Positions 43,245 to 51,416 are shown, counted from the stretch's first letter. The stretch is 64,000 nt of DNA from Agromyces mariniharenae (GCF_008122505.1 NZ_VSSB01000001.1:2340891-2404890), one strand, 5' to 3'. Notes: generated by a model from the sequence alone, not told the origin. Made by a program: numbers and translations.

Positions 43245-43437
43245 CGTGCTCGCGCGGGCACGTCGACTCGTGCGGGCACGTCGAACGGGCTCCCCCCGGA
43301 CCCCTCTGGGCGTCAACGTACTCCCGCCGCAGAAGTGACGCAACCTCATGTTCCGATGGGCTCTCGGATGCCGCGTCGGACACGTCGGATGCCGCAACCC
43401 CCTCCCACCGGACGGGCACCGAGCCTAGCCTCGCACC

Positions 43438-44094
43438 ATGCCAAGGGACGTCGAGCGACCCGGCGCCGAGCAGTGGGTCCCCGAGGACGCGAACGTCGAC
43501 GAGCTGCGTCGCGCCGCGCCCGACTGCCGTGGCTGCGAGCTCTGGCGCGACGCCACGCAGGTGGTGTTCTCGCGCGGTCGCCAGGGGGCGGCGCTCATGC
43601 TCGTGGGCGAGCAGCCCGGTGACCGCGAGGACCTCGAGGGGGAGCCCTTCGTGGGTCCGGCCGGGCGGCTGCTCGCCGACGCGGTCGACGCGGCGGGCAT
43701 CGCCCGCGAACGGGTGTACGTCACGAATGCCGTGAAGCACTTCCGCTTCGAGCGGCGCGGCAAGCGGCGCATCCACGAGAAGCCGTCGGTCGCCCACATC
43801 GTCGCCTGCCGCCCCTGGCTCGAGGCCGAGTTCGAGGCGGTCCAGCCCGCGGTCGTGGTCGCGCTCGGAGCGACCGCGGCCCGCTCGGTGCTCGGTCGCA
43901 CGGTGCGCATCGGCGAGATCCGCGGCAGGGTCATGCCGCCGGATGCCGCAGGCGGGGCACCCGCGCTGCCGGCGCCCGTGCTCGTGACGACGCATCCGTC
44001 GGCGTTGCTTCGGATCGACGACGCCGCCGACCGAGCCGCAGCCTTCGAGGCGCTCGTCGACGACCTGCGCACGGCAGCGGATGCCGCGGGCTGA
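43438..44094 (+). CDS. udgX: UdgX-type uracil-DNA glycosylase
   Basis: 218 residues from ATG 43438 (TAGCCT six bases upstream, leaderless pattern). Iron-sulfur Cys pair CRGC (30, 33) plus Cys124, motif A GEQPGDREDLEG, VTNAVKHFRF, and the UdgX-specific loop KRRIHEKP with His113, which in UdgX forms a covalent bond to the abasic site after uracil removal. HPSALLR is motif B. UdgX therefore tags uracil sites irreversibly, unlike family 4 enzymes. No operon partner. Confidence 0.95.
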   Translation: MPRDVERPGAEQWVPEDANVDELRRAAPDCRGCELWRDATQVVFSRGRQGAALMLVGEQPGDREDLEGEPFVGPAGRLLADAVDAAGIARERVYVTNAVKHFRFERRGKRRIHEKPSVAHIVACRPWLEAEFEAVQPAVVVALGATAARSVLGRTVRIGEIRGRVMPPDAAGGAPALPAPVLVTTHPSALLRIDDAADRAAAFEALVDDLRTAADAAG

Positions 44095-44204
44095 TCTACC
44101 GCGACCGCGGTTCGTGCGCGCGGCATCCCGGCGTCTTCGGAGCTTCGCTCAATAGGGTCGTCGAGACGCCGATGTTCGCGGACGACCCTGAGGAGGATCC
44201 CCCG

Positions 44205-44558
44205 ATGCAGTGCCCCAACGACGGAACCGTGCTCGTGATGAGCGAGCGCAGCGGCATCGAGATCGACTACTGCCCGACCTGCCGCGGCGTGTGGCTCGAC
44301 CGCGGCGAGCTCGACAAGATCATCGAGCGCGACGCCCGCGAGTTCGGCCAGGCCGCGTCGGCCGCCCAGGCCCCCGCAACGCCGCCCGCGCCGCCGCAGG
44401 CGCCCCAGTACCAGCAGCCGGCCTATGGGCAGCAGTCGTACGACCCCCGGTACGACCGCGGCTATGACAACCGCGGCTACGACAACCGCGGTTACGGCGA
44501 CCAGGGCCAGTACCGCAAGAAGAAGAAGGAGAGCTGGCTCTCCGACCTCTTCGACTGA
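44205..44558 (+). CDS. TFIIB-type zinc-ribbon protein with Gly/Tyr-rich tail
   Basis: 117 residues from ATG 44205, chosen for AGGAGG upstream; an earlier ATG at 44172 has none. MQCPNDGTVLV ... DYCPTCRGVWLDRGELDKIIERD is a zf-TFIIB domain (CxxD, CPxC). The rest is a disordered Pro/Gln/Tyr region with RGYDN repeats and a final KKKKESWLSDLFD. Function unknown in the family. Confidence 0.88.
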   Translation: MQCPNDGTVLVMSERSGIEIDYCPTCRGVWLDRGELDKIIERDAREFGQAASAAQAPATPPAPPQAPQYQQPAYGQQSYDPRYDRGYDNRGYDNRGYGDQGQYRKKKKESWLSDLFD

Positions 44559-44593
44559 GCCTCGACCCCACGGATGCCGCGCGCTCGGCCGCC

Positions 44594-44664
44594 ATTCAGG
44601 CGATCGGCGGCGATTCAGGCTGCGCTGCGGCATCCGCGCCTGAATTCCCGCCGATCGCCTGAAT
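44594..44664. repeat. intergenic palindromic repeat, copy D (best preserved)
   Basis: Left arm starts ATTCAGGCGATCGGCGG with a second ATTCAGG at +19; the right arm is its complement over 27 nt with two mismatches. The loop contains GCGGCATCCG. Lies between two convergent genes (zinc ribbon and PfpI). Confidence 0.88.
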
Positions 44665-44698
44665 CGGGGCATCCGCCGGCACGTCACCGACGTGGGAC

Positions 44699-45400
44699 TC
44701 AGGCGGCGAGCGCCTCGAGCACCCGGCGCGCGACCGAGGCGCTCGACTGGGGGTTCTGCCCGGTGATGAGGTTGCGGTCGACGACGACGTGGTCGCTCCA
44801 GGGCGCAGCCGACTCGATGACGGCGCCGGCGTCGCGGAGCGCGGTCTCGACCCACCACGGGGTGTTCTCGCCGGTGCCGCCGGTGCGCTCCTCCTCGTCG
44901 GTGAAGACGGTGAGGCGGCGCCCGGCGAAGGCATTGGTGCCATCGGCGAGCGTCGCCGACAGCAGCGCGGCGGGTCCGTGGCAGAACGGCGCGATGATCG
45001 TGCCGGCGTCGTTCGCGGCGACGAGCACGCGGCCGACGCCCGCGTCGGACGCGAGGTCGGCCATCGGGCCATGGCCGCCCGGAAGCACGACCGCGGCGTA
45101 GTCGGCGGGGTCGACGTCGGCGACGGGTACCGCGGCGGCGAGCTCGCCGGCGATCGACGCGAGGTACGCCTCCAGCTCGCGCACCGTCTCGGCGCTCCCG
45201 ACGACCGCCGCGTCGAGGCTCACCGCGTCGACGGTGGGCGTGACGCCGCCCGGCGTCGCGATCGTGACGCGGTGGCCGGCTGCGACGAGGTCGCGGTGCG
45301 CCGTCACGAGCTCCTCGGCCCAGAAGCCGGTCGGATGCTCCGACCCGTCCTTCATGGTGAGGCTGGTCGCCCCGGTGACGATCATGAGGAGGTTGCGCAT
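44699..45400 (-). CDS. DJ-1/PfpI-family protein (Hsp31-like)
   Basis: 233 residues from ATG 45400. Catalytic Cys elbow IIAPFCHGPAALL (Cys near residue 137), VVLPGGHGPM and NTPWWVE fit the Hsp31/type 1 glutaminase-fold group. Such proteins act as glyoxalase III, chaperones or amidases. Ends just beside repeat D. Confidence 0.9.
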   Translation of the reverse strand: MRNLLMIVTGATSLTMKDGSEHPTGFWAEELVTAHRDLVAAGHRVTIATPGGVTPTVDAVSLDAAVVGSAETVRELEAYLASIAGELAAAVPVADVDPADYAAVVLPGGHGPMADLASDAGVGRVLVAANDAGTIIAPFCHGPAALLSATLADGTNAFAGRRLTVFTDEEERTGGTGENTPWWVETALRDAGAVIESAAPWSDHVVVDRNLITGQNPQSSASVARRVLEALAA

Positions 45401-45468
45401 TCGTGGTCCTGTCCTGAGTGGTGTGCGAGTTGGGGGATGGGGTTCGTGGATCGGGTCGCACCTTCGCG

Positions 45469-45535
45469 ATTCAGGCGATCGCCCGCGATTCAGGACGGAT
45501 TCCGTGATCTCGGCCTGAATTCCGCGCGATCGCCT
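45469..45535. repeat. intergenic palindromic repeat, copy E
   Basis: ATTCAGGCGATCG with second ATTCAGG at +19; right arm CCTGAATTC and CGATCGCCT, last AAT lost where a 17-bp tandem array begins. Lies between PfpI start and the MFS stop. Confidence 0.85.
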
Positions 45536-45602
45536 GCGCAGCCTGCGGGCCTGCGCAGCGTGCGGGCCTGCGCAGCGTGCGGGCCTGCGCAGCGTGCGGG
45601 CC
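45536..45602. repeat. four tandem copies of a 17-bp unit
   Basis: GCGCAGCGTGCGGGCCT repeated four times (first copy one change, last copy one base short), directly abutting palindrome E. No spacers of unique sequence, so not CRISPR. Confidence 0.9.
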
Positions 45603-45626
45603 ATGCGTGCATGGTCCGGGCGCGAC

Positions 45627-46862
45627 TCAGGCGACGGATGCCGCGGGCTCGCGCTCGGGTGAGGCGGGCGTCGTCGCGGCATCCGCTCGGGGCGCGTTCG
45701 CGGCATCCGCTCGCCCTGCGCGACGAGCGGCGACGGCCGCGACCGTCATGACCGCGAGCGCGGCGAGCGTGATGACCGTGCCGGCCCAGATGGGCGACGT
45801 GTAGCCGAGGCCCGCGGTGATGCCGACGCCGCCCGCGAACGCGCCGAGCGCGTTGCCGAGGTTGAACGCGCCGATATTCGCACCCGACGCGAGCGTGGGG
45901 GCCGAGGCGGCGTAGCGCATGATGCGGCTCTGGAGCCCGGGCACCGTGCCGAACCCGAAGGCGCCCATGAGCACGAGCAGCACCACGGTGGCGACGGGAC
46001 TCCAGGCGAGCCAGGCGAAGAGCGCCAGCACGACGACGAGCGCGCCGATGAAGGCGAGCAGGGTGCCGTCGATCGAGCGGTCGGCGAGGCGTCCGCCGAC
46101 CCAGTTGCCGACGACGAGGCCCGCGCCGAAGAGCACGAGCAGCCACGGCACCGCGTTCGCCGCGAAGCCGCTGACCTCGGTGAGCGTGTAGGCGATGTAG
46201 GTGAACGCCCCGAACATGCCGCCGAAGCCGAGCACGGTGACGAGGAGCGAGAGCCACACCTGTCCCGAGCGGAACGCGCCGAGCTCGCGACGCAGGCTCG
46301 GGGCCGGCCCGTCGCGGTGGAGTGCAGGGACGAGCGTGGCGATGCCGACGAGGGCGAGCACGCCGATCGCCGCGATCACCCAGAACGTCGAGCGCCAGCC
46401 GAACTGCTGGCCGAGGAACGTGCCGAACGGCACGCCGAGCACGTTCGCGGCGGTGAGGCCGGTGAACATGATCGCGATGGCGCCCGCGGCCTTCTCGGGA
46501 GCGACGAGGCCGGCCGCGACGACCGAGCCGATGCCGAAGAACGCGCCGTGGCAGAGCGCCGCGATGACGCGTCCGGCCATCATGAGCTCGTAGGTCGGGG
46601 CCAGCGCCGAGAGGGCGTTGCCCACGATGAAGAGCACGAGCAGGCCCATGAGCACGGGCTTGCGGGGGAGACGGGTGGTGGCGGCCGTGAGCCCGAGCGC
46701 CCCCACGACGACGGCGAGCGCGTAGCCCGAGATGAGCCAGCCCGCCGCCGCCTCGGTGACGCCGAAGTCGGCGGCCACCTCGGGCAGCAGGCCCATGATG
46801 ACGAATTCGGTGAGGCCGATGCCGAAGCCCCCGATGGCGAGGGCGACGAGTCCGAGTGGCAT
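45627..46862 (-). CDS. MFS efflux transporter (DHA1/AraJ type)
   Basis: 411 residues from ATG 46862 (AGGAGA site). Twelve helices, short loops; GLTEFVIMGLLPEVAADFGVT opening and TGLTAANVLGVPFGTFLGQQFGWRSTFW are the motifs of AraJ/CmlA-like drug or sugar efflux pumps. It diverges from a MarR gene with palindromes between, so MarR probably represses it until a toxic compound binds. Confidence 0.9.
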   Translation of the reverse strand: MPLGLVALAIGGFGIGLTEFVIMGLLPEVAADFGVTEAAAGWLISGYALAVVVGALGLTAATTRLPRKPVLMGLLVLFIVGNALSALAPTYELMMAGRVIAALCHGAFFGIGSVVAAGLVAPEKAAGAIAIMFTGLTAANVLGVPFGTFLGQQFGWRSTFWVIAAIGVLALVGIATLVPALHRDGPAPSLRRELGAFRSGQVWLSLLVTVLGFGGMFGAFTYIAYTLTEVSGFAANAVPWLLVLFGAGLVVGNWVGGRLADRSIDGTLLAFIGALVVVLALFAWLAWSPVATVVLLVLMGAFGFGTVPGLQSRIMRYAASAPTLASGANIGAFNLGNALGAFAGGVGITAGLGYTSPIWAGTVITLAALAVMTVAAVAARRAGRADAANAPRADAATTPASPEREPAASVA

Positions 46863-46909
46863 GCGGAAGATCTCCTGGGAAGCGGTAAGATAGTTGCAGA
46901 CGCGCTCTA

Positions 46910-46942
46910 TTGCGAACGCAGGCATAATACTTGCACACGCAA
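46910..46942. promoter_or_regulatory. MarR operator candidates between MFS and marR
   Basis: TTGCGAACGCA (46910-46920) and TTGCACACGCAA (46931-46942) are short palindromes flanking CATAAT. A wider pair TAGTTGC (46891) and GCAACTA (46956) encloses them. The region is AT-rich and holds both divergent promoters. Confidence 0.6.
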
Positions 46943-46991
46943 ATACAAAGCGCAAGCAACTACTTTCGCCGACCAGACCGAGGAGCATCAC

Positions 46992-47447
46992 ATGGGCATC
47001 GCCGACGACGCGGTCGAGGTGCGCGCACAGGGCTGGCGCACGCTCGCGGCACTGCACGGCATGATCGAGGCCGAGCTCGAGCGCGCGCTCGCGGCGTCGG
47101 TCGACCTCTCGGTCGTCGAGTACACCGTGCTCGACGCGCTGAACCGGCAGGACGGCTGGCACATGCGCATGCAGCAGCTGGCCCGCGCCGCCGCGCTCAG
47201 CCCGAGCGCCACCACGCGCCTCGTGAACCGGCTCGAGGATCGCGCGCTGCTCACGCGCATCCTCTGCGCCGACGACCGGCGCGGCATCTACACCGAGCTC
47301 ACGCCGGCCGGCCGGGCGCTCTACGAGCGGGCGCGCCCGATCCACGACGAGACGCTCGAGCGCGTGCTCGCCGAGGCCGCCGACCAGCCCGAGCTCTCGC
47401 CCGTCGTCGAGGCGCTGCACGGCGCCGCGGTGCCGGCCGCCGGCTGA
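46992..47447 (+). CDS. MarR-family transcriptional regulator
   Basis: 151 residues from ATG 46992 (GAGGAGC site). Winged helix QQLARAAALSPSATTRLVNRLEDRALLTRILCADDRRGIYTELTPAG, with the DDRR wing typical of MarR. Two helices at each end form the dimer. Divergent from the MFS pump it most likely controls. Confidence 0.92.
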   Translation: MGIADDAVEVRAQGWRTLAALHGMIEAELERALAASVDLSVVEYTVLDALNRQDGWHMRMQQLARAAALSPSATTRLVNRLEDRALLTRILCADDRRGIYTELTPAGRALYERARPIHDETLERVLAEAADQPELSPVVEALHGAAVPAAG

Positions 47448-47484
47448 GCGTCGAGCGGCGCGGCTGCGGCGCGACGCGAGCACG

Positions 47485-47553
47485 ATTCAGGCGATCGGTC
47501 GCGATTCAGGCCGCGATGCGGCATCCGTGCCTGAATCGGGACCGATCGCCTGA
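47485..47553. repeat. intergenic palindromic repeat, copy F
   Basis: ATTCAGGCGATCGGTCGCG then ATTCAGG at +19; right arm CCTGAATCGGG and CCGATCGCCTGA. Loop holds GCGGCATCCG. It abuts a TGAGC tandem array, just as copy E abuts a 17-bp array. Confidence 0.88.
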
Positions 47554-47598
47554 GCTGAGCTGAGCTGAGCTGAGCTGAGCCGGAGCCGGAGCCGGAGC
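47551..47598. repeat. TGAGC x6 and CGGAGC x3 tandem arrays
   Basis: Six perfect TGAGC copies (47551-47580) followed by three CGGAGC copies. The array begins inside the last bases of palindrome F. Confidence 0.9.
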
Positions 47599-47631
47599 CG
47601 AGCTGAGCCGAGCACGATCGCTGACACGACA

Positions 47632-47668
47632 ACGCGGCATCCGCCGCCAGAGATGACGGATGCCGCGT
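47632..47668. terminator. bidirectional hairpin terminator
   Basis: Perfect 12-bp stem ACGCGGCATCCG / CGGATGCCGCGT, 13-base loop, between convergent marR and VOC genes, 8 bases from the VOC stop. Confidence 0.75.
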
Positions 47669-47676
47669 CGTGATCG

Positions 47677-48093
47677 TCAGGCGGCCGCGCCGCCGATGTT
47701 GACGAGCCAGCTCACGCCGAAGCGGTCGACGAGCATGCCGAAGGCGTCGCCCCAGGGCGCGACCTCGAGCGGCTGCACGACGGTGCCGCCGTCGGCGAGC
47801 TTGTCCCAGTAGCCGCGCAGCGTCGCGTCCTCGTCGTTCGTGCCCGAGAGCGACACCGAGAATCCCGAGATGCCGTTGTAGTCCATGTGCTTCGGGGTGT
47901 CGGCGCCCATGAGCGTGAGTCCCGGTCCGTCGAGCTGCGCGTGCATCACGAGGTCGTTCTCCGACGGGTCCTGGGCCGACTGGAAGTCGGCGAACGTCGA
48001 GACGTTCAGGTCGCCGCCGAAGACGGAGTGGTAGAACTCCATCGCCTCGCGGGCGTTGTCGCGGAAGTTCAGGTACGGGTTGAGCGTGACCAT
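47677..48093 (-). CDS. VOC-family protein (PhnB/3-demethylubiquinone-like)
   Basis: 138 residues from ATG 48093 (TGGAGG site). LNPYLNFRDNAREAMEFYHSVFGGDL and the closing WGDAFGMLVDRFGVSWLVNI are the standard PhnB-type glyoxalase-fold pattern. Metal residues of true glyoxalases are not conserved; function unknown. Confidence 0.9.
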   Translation of the reverse strand: MVTLNPYLNFRDNAREAMEFYHSVFGGDLNVSTFADFQSAQDPSENDLVMHAQLDGPGLTLMGADTPKHMDYNGISGFSVSLSGTNDEDATLRGYWDKLADGGTVVQPLEVAPWGDAFGMLVDRFGVSWLVNIGGAAA

Positions 48094-48174
48094 CGTGGCC
48101 TCCAGATCTTGGTTGGTCCTCCGCCCGATTCTGCTCCGGATGCCGCGGCGACGCGAGGGGGTCCCGGCAAACTC

Positions 48175-48203
48175 TTGACGACCATCCGGCATGGGCGTAC
48201 TCT
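48175..48203 (+). promoter_or_regulatory. promoter of the ArsR-SRPBCC operon
   Basis: TTGACG, 17-base spacer, TACTCT, about 52 bases before the arsR-type start. Confidence 0.7.
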
Positions 48204-48211
48204 CGTAATCA

Positions 48212-48225
48212 ATCAAACGGTTGAT
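48212..48225. promoter_or_regulatory. ArsR operator candidate
   Basis: ATCAA-ACGG-TTGAT perfect palindrome just downstream of the -10 box and upstream of the AAAGGAGG ribosome site; well placed for autorepression. Confidence 0.65.
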
Positions 48226-48254
48226 CAAGCATCGAGTTGACAAAGGAGGCGGCC

Positions 48255-48656
48255 ATGATCTACGACCCGAGCGCCGACGACCGCCTCGACCGGGCCTTCA
48301 TGGCCCTCGCCGACCCGGTGCGCCGTCGCATCATCGCCCGGCTCAGCCGGGGCCCGGCGACGGTCAACGAGCTGGCCGAGCCGTTCGAGATCACCAAGCA
48401 GGCGGTCTCGAAGCACATCCAGGTGCTCGAGCAGGCGGGGCTCGTGACGCGCACGCGCGACGCGCAGCGCCGGCCCGTGCACCTGGATGCGGCGCAGCTC
48501 GAGGCGCTCACCGCATGGATCGACCGCTACCGGCTGATCCACGAGCAGCAGTTCCGCAACCTGGACGCCCTGCTCACCGGCCGCGGCACGGACGCCGCGG
48601 CACCCGACACCGAAGCCCCGAACACCGGGGCTGCACAGGAAGCGACGGAACCATGA
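48255..48656 (+). CDS. ArsR-family regulator
   Basis: 133 residues from ATG 48255 (AAAGGAGG eight bases upstream). Winged helix ATVNELAEPFEITKQAVSKHIQVLEQAGLV at residues about 37-66, opened by FMALADPVRRRIIARL. No metal-binding Cys, so it belongs to the metal-free ArsR group that pairs with SRPBCC proteins. Disordered Ala/Pro/Glu tail. Confidence 0.92.
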   Translation: MIYDPSADDRLDRAFMALADPVRRRIIARLSRGPATVNELAEPFEITKQAVSKHIQVLEQAGLVTRTRDAQRRPVHLDAAQLEALTAWIDRYRLIHEQQFRNLDALLTGRGTDAAAPDTEAPNTGAAQEATEP

Positions 48657-49126
48657 CGAACCCCGTCACCATCAACGCCCCCGAGGGGCTCCCCTTCATC
48701 GAGATCATCCGCGAGTTCGACGCCCCGGTCGAGGCCGTCTTCCGCGCCCACCGCGAGCCCGAGCTGGTGAAGCAGTGGCTCGGGCCGAACGGCTACGAGA
48801 TGGACATCGAGCGCTGGGACTTCACGACCCAGGGCGGCTACCGCTACGTGCACCGCAATCCCGAGGGTGAGGAGTACCGGTTCAACGGCACGTTCCACAC
48901 CGTGCGCGACAACGAGTTCGCCGTGCAGACCTTCGAGTTCGAGGGGTACCCCGATGTCGTCGCGGTCGAGTCGATGACCTTCGAAGACCTGGGCGACGGC
49001 CGCTCCCGACTCCGCGGCTGGTCGACCTACCCGAGCGTCGAGGCACGCGACGGCATGGTCGAGTCGGGCATGGAGATCGGCCTGCGCGAGGGCTTCGAGC
49101 GCCTCGACGCGATCCTCGCCGCCTGA
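48653..49126 (+). CDS. SRPBCC (AHSA1-like) protein
   Basis: 157 residues; ATG 48653 overlaps the arsR stop (ATGA). REFDAPVEAVFRAHREPELVKQWLGPNG is the AHSA1/START-like signature; a hydrophobic ligand pocket is expected. ArsR-AHSA1 pairs are very common in actinobacteria, and the protein probably binds the inducing ligand or protects against it. Confidence 0.92.
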   Translation: MTNPVTINAPEGLPFIEIIREFDAPVEAVFRAHREPELVKQWLGPNGYEMDIERWDFTTQGGYRYVHRNPEGEEYRFNGTFHTVRDNEFAVQTFEFEGYPDVVAVESMTFEDLGDGRSRLRGWSTYPSVEARDGMVESGMEIGLREGFERLDAILAA

Positions 49127-49206
49127 CGAGCACCCACCGGCGCACCGGCGCGATCGCCTCGGGCCCGGCCGGCACCACACCCACCACACCGAGAACGGAG
49201 CACACC

Positions 49207-49647
49207 ATGGACTGGACCCTCGAGGTCGTCCTCCTCCCCGTCACCGACATCGACCGGTCCGTCGCGTTCTACCGCGACCAGGTCGGGTTCGACCTCGACC
49301 ACGACACGCGCAACGAGCAGATGCACGTCGTGCAGCTCACCCCGCGCGGGTCCGGCTGCTCGATCGTGATCGGCGACCTGCCCTCGCAGCGCGAGATGGC
49401 GCCGGGCTCGATGCGCGGGCTGCAGCTGGTCGTCGCCGACGCGGCCGCCGCCCGTGAGGAGCTCACCTCCCGCGGCATCGAGTGCAGCGAGATCACCGTG
49501 TTCGACGAGCGCGACGGCGGCACCTTCTTCGGGTTCGCCGATCCCGACGGCAACACGTGGGCCGTGCAGCAGATCACGGCGCGCGGCGAGCGGCCGCTCA
49601 TCCCGCTCGACGCCCGCCAGCGCTTCGGCGCCGAGCAGGAGGGCTGA
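49207..49647 (+). CDS. VOC/glyoxalase-family protein
   Basis: 146 residues from ATG 49207 (GGAG site), 80 bases after the SRPBCC gene and probably in its operon. LPVTDIDRSVAFYRDQVGFDLDHD and FFGFADPDGNTWAVQQI are the two beta-alpha-beta-beta-beta modules. His/Glu metal positions are partly present; reaction unknown. Confidence 0.9.
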   Translation: MDWTLEVVLLPVTDIDRSVAFYRDQVGFDLDHDTRNEQMHVVQLTPRGSGCSIVIGDLPSQREMAPGSMRGLQLVVADAAAAREELTSRGIECSEITVFDERDGGTFFGFADPDGNTWAVQQITARGERPLIPLDARQRFGAEQEG

Positions 49648-49680
49648 CGGCGGGGCCGACCGGGCCTACCGCACCACGCG

Positions 49681-49731
49681 GCGGATGCCGCGAGCCCATC
49701 CCCCACGAGGAGATCGGCCCGCGGCATCCGC
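49681..49731. terminator. inverted repeat after the VOC gene
   Basis: 12-bp perfect arms GCGGATGCCGCG and CGCGGCATCCGC, 27-base loop, about 35 bases after the VOC stop. Another stem built from the GGATGCC motif. Confidence 0.5.
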
Positions 49732-49859
49732 TCGTCTGCGCCCCCGTCTGCGCGTTCGCGCCGCGCCACCCGATCTCGGGTGGAAACCCTGCGACATCCG
49801 ACCCCAGACCCATTGCATCGAGCCGCGTCCGCAGCGATCATGATCCGGGGGGTTCTGAC

Positions 49860-50465
49860 ATGGGGAGGCAGGCGAAGGCGACCTGGATCGGCGAGCACGG
49901 AACCGCGGCATCCGTGACGCTGCACCTCGAGGCCGCCGGATTGCAGATCTCGGGCGAGCGCCGGGCGCGCGTGCCCCGTTCGGCGTGGTCGCATGTCGAG
50001 GCGGCCGACGGCGTGGTGTCGTTCGAGGCCGACGGGCGCATGTACCGGTTCGAGCTCGGCGCGGCGGCGCCGACGTGGGCGACGGCGCTCACCACGCCGC
50101 CGCCGTCGCTCGCCGAGAAGCTCGGGGTGTCCGAGGGCGAGACGGTCGCAGTGCGGGGTGCGCTGCCGCTGCACGAGCTCGACGACGCCCTGGCCGGTGC
50201 CACGCGGGTGCCCCCATGGGAGGCCGACGTGGTGGTGGTCGTCGTGCACAACGACGGTGAGCTCGAGTCGCTGCCCGCGTGGTTCCGCGAGTGCGGCATC
50301 GCCTCGCACGTGTGGGTCGTGCACGGCAAGGGCCGCGCGAGCACAGCGCCCGGCGACAACGCCGTGCGCGCCGTGCTGCGTGGGTCCGGGTGGCGCGACA
50401 CGAAGGTCAGCGCCGTCGCCGACGACTGGTCGGCCACGCGCTACTCGCCGACGAAGGCGTCATGA
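49860..50465 (+). CDS. hypothetical protein, C-terminal half DUF3052-like
   Basis: 201 residues from ATG 49860. N-terminal half is a beta-rich stretch (ATWIGEHGTAASVTLHLEAAGL); from about residue 80 the pattern LAEKLGVSEGETVAVRGALP ... ADVVVVVVHNDGELESLPAWF ... HVWVVHGKG resembles DUF3052, a Rossmann-like family of unknown function. It is translationally coupled to the PhzF gene (ATGA). Confidence 0.7.
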   Translation: MGRQAKATWIGEHGTAASVTLHLEAAGLQISGERRARVPRSAWSHVEAADGVVSFEADGRMYRFELGAAAPTWATALTTPPPSLAEKLGVSEGETVAVRGALPLHELDDALAGATRVPPWEADVVVVVVHNDGELESLPAWFRECGIASHVWVVHGKGRASTAPGDNAVRAVLRGSGWRDTKVSAVADDWSATRYSPTKAS

Positions 50466-51322
50466 GCTCGGAGCCCAGGGTCCTGCGGTACACCGCGTTC
50501 GCCGACGATCCCGAGGGCGGCAACCCGGCGGGCATCGTGCTCGACGCGTCGACGCTCGACGACGCGGCCATGCAGGCGATCGCGACCGAGGTCGACTACT
50601 CCGAGACCGCCTTCGTGACGGCTCGCGAGGGCGACGTGCGCACCGTGCGCTACTTCTCGCCGATCTCCGAGGTGCCCTTCTGCGGGCACGCGACCATCGC
50701 CACGGCGGTCGCGATCGCCGAGCGCGAGGGCCCGGGCGTGGTTCGATTCGCGACGCCCGTCGGCGAGATCGTGATCGAGACGCGCGCCGACGCCGGCGGC
50801 CTGTACGCGGCGTTCACGAGCCCGGACACCGAGGTCGCGCACTTCCCCGAGTTCGCGCTCGACGCCCTGCTCGAGCTCATCGGCGTCGACCGCGTGCACC
50901 TCGACGAGCGGTATCCGCCTCGGATCGCCACCGCCGGCGGCCGGCACCCGATCATCGTCATCGCCGACTCCCACGTGTTCGACGACTTCGGCTTCGACCC
51001 CGGCGCGATGCGCGCGTTCATCGACGCGCAGGGCTGGCCGCTCACCATCGCCGTGCTGCATCGGGTGTCGGATGCCGCGGAGGGCGCCCTGCACTTCGAG
51101 GCGCGCAACATCTTCCCCGTCGGCCGCATCGCCGAGGACCCTGCGACCGGCTCGGCCGCCGCCGCGGTCGGCGGCTACCTGCGGGGGATCGGCGCGGTGC
51201 GTCCGCCCGCGCGCGTGGTGATCGAGCAGGGCCGGCACGTCGGACGCCCCGGGCGGCTCATCGTCGACATCCCCGAGCAGGGCGGCATCGTCGTGAGCGG
51301 GCGGGCGGTGGCGATCCGCTGA
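50462..51322 (+). CDS. PhzF-family isomerase
   Basis: 286 residues, ATG 50462 overlapping the previous stop. YTAFADDPEGGNPAGIVLD, the active-site Glu region DYSETAFV, PFCGHATIATAVAI and EDPATGSAAAAVGGYL are PhzF motifs (diaminopimelate-epimerase fold). No phenazine genes nearby, so this is a general PhzF-like isomerase of unknown substrate. Confidence 0.92.
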   Translation: MSSEPRVLRYTAFADDPEGGNPAGIVLDASTLDDAAMQAIATEVDYSETAFVTAREGDVRTVRYFSPISEVPFCGHATIATAVAIAEREGPGVVRFATPVGEIVIETRADAGGLYAAFTSPDTEVAHFPEFALDALLELIGVDRVHLDERYPPRIATAGGRHPIIVIADSHVFDDFGFDPGAMRAFIDAQGWPLTIAVLHRVSDAAEGALHFEARNIFPVGRIAEDPATGSAAAAVGGYLRGIGAVRPPARVVIEQGRHVGRPGRLIVDIPEQGGIVVSGRAVAIR

Positions 51323-51416
51323 GGCGCGGGCGGGGCATCCGTCGAGCAGCAGCGGCACCCGGCCGACGTCGCGATCCCGGCAACCGCCTTCCGAACTCGC
51401 GGCTAGGCTCGATCGC

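Noticed and set aside
45536..45602. CRISPR-like array
   Set aside because: The 17-bp units are directly adjacent without spacers, and no cas genes are present.
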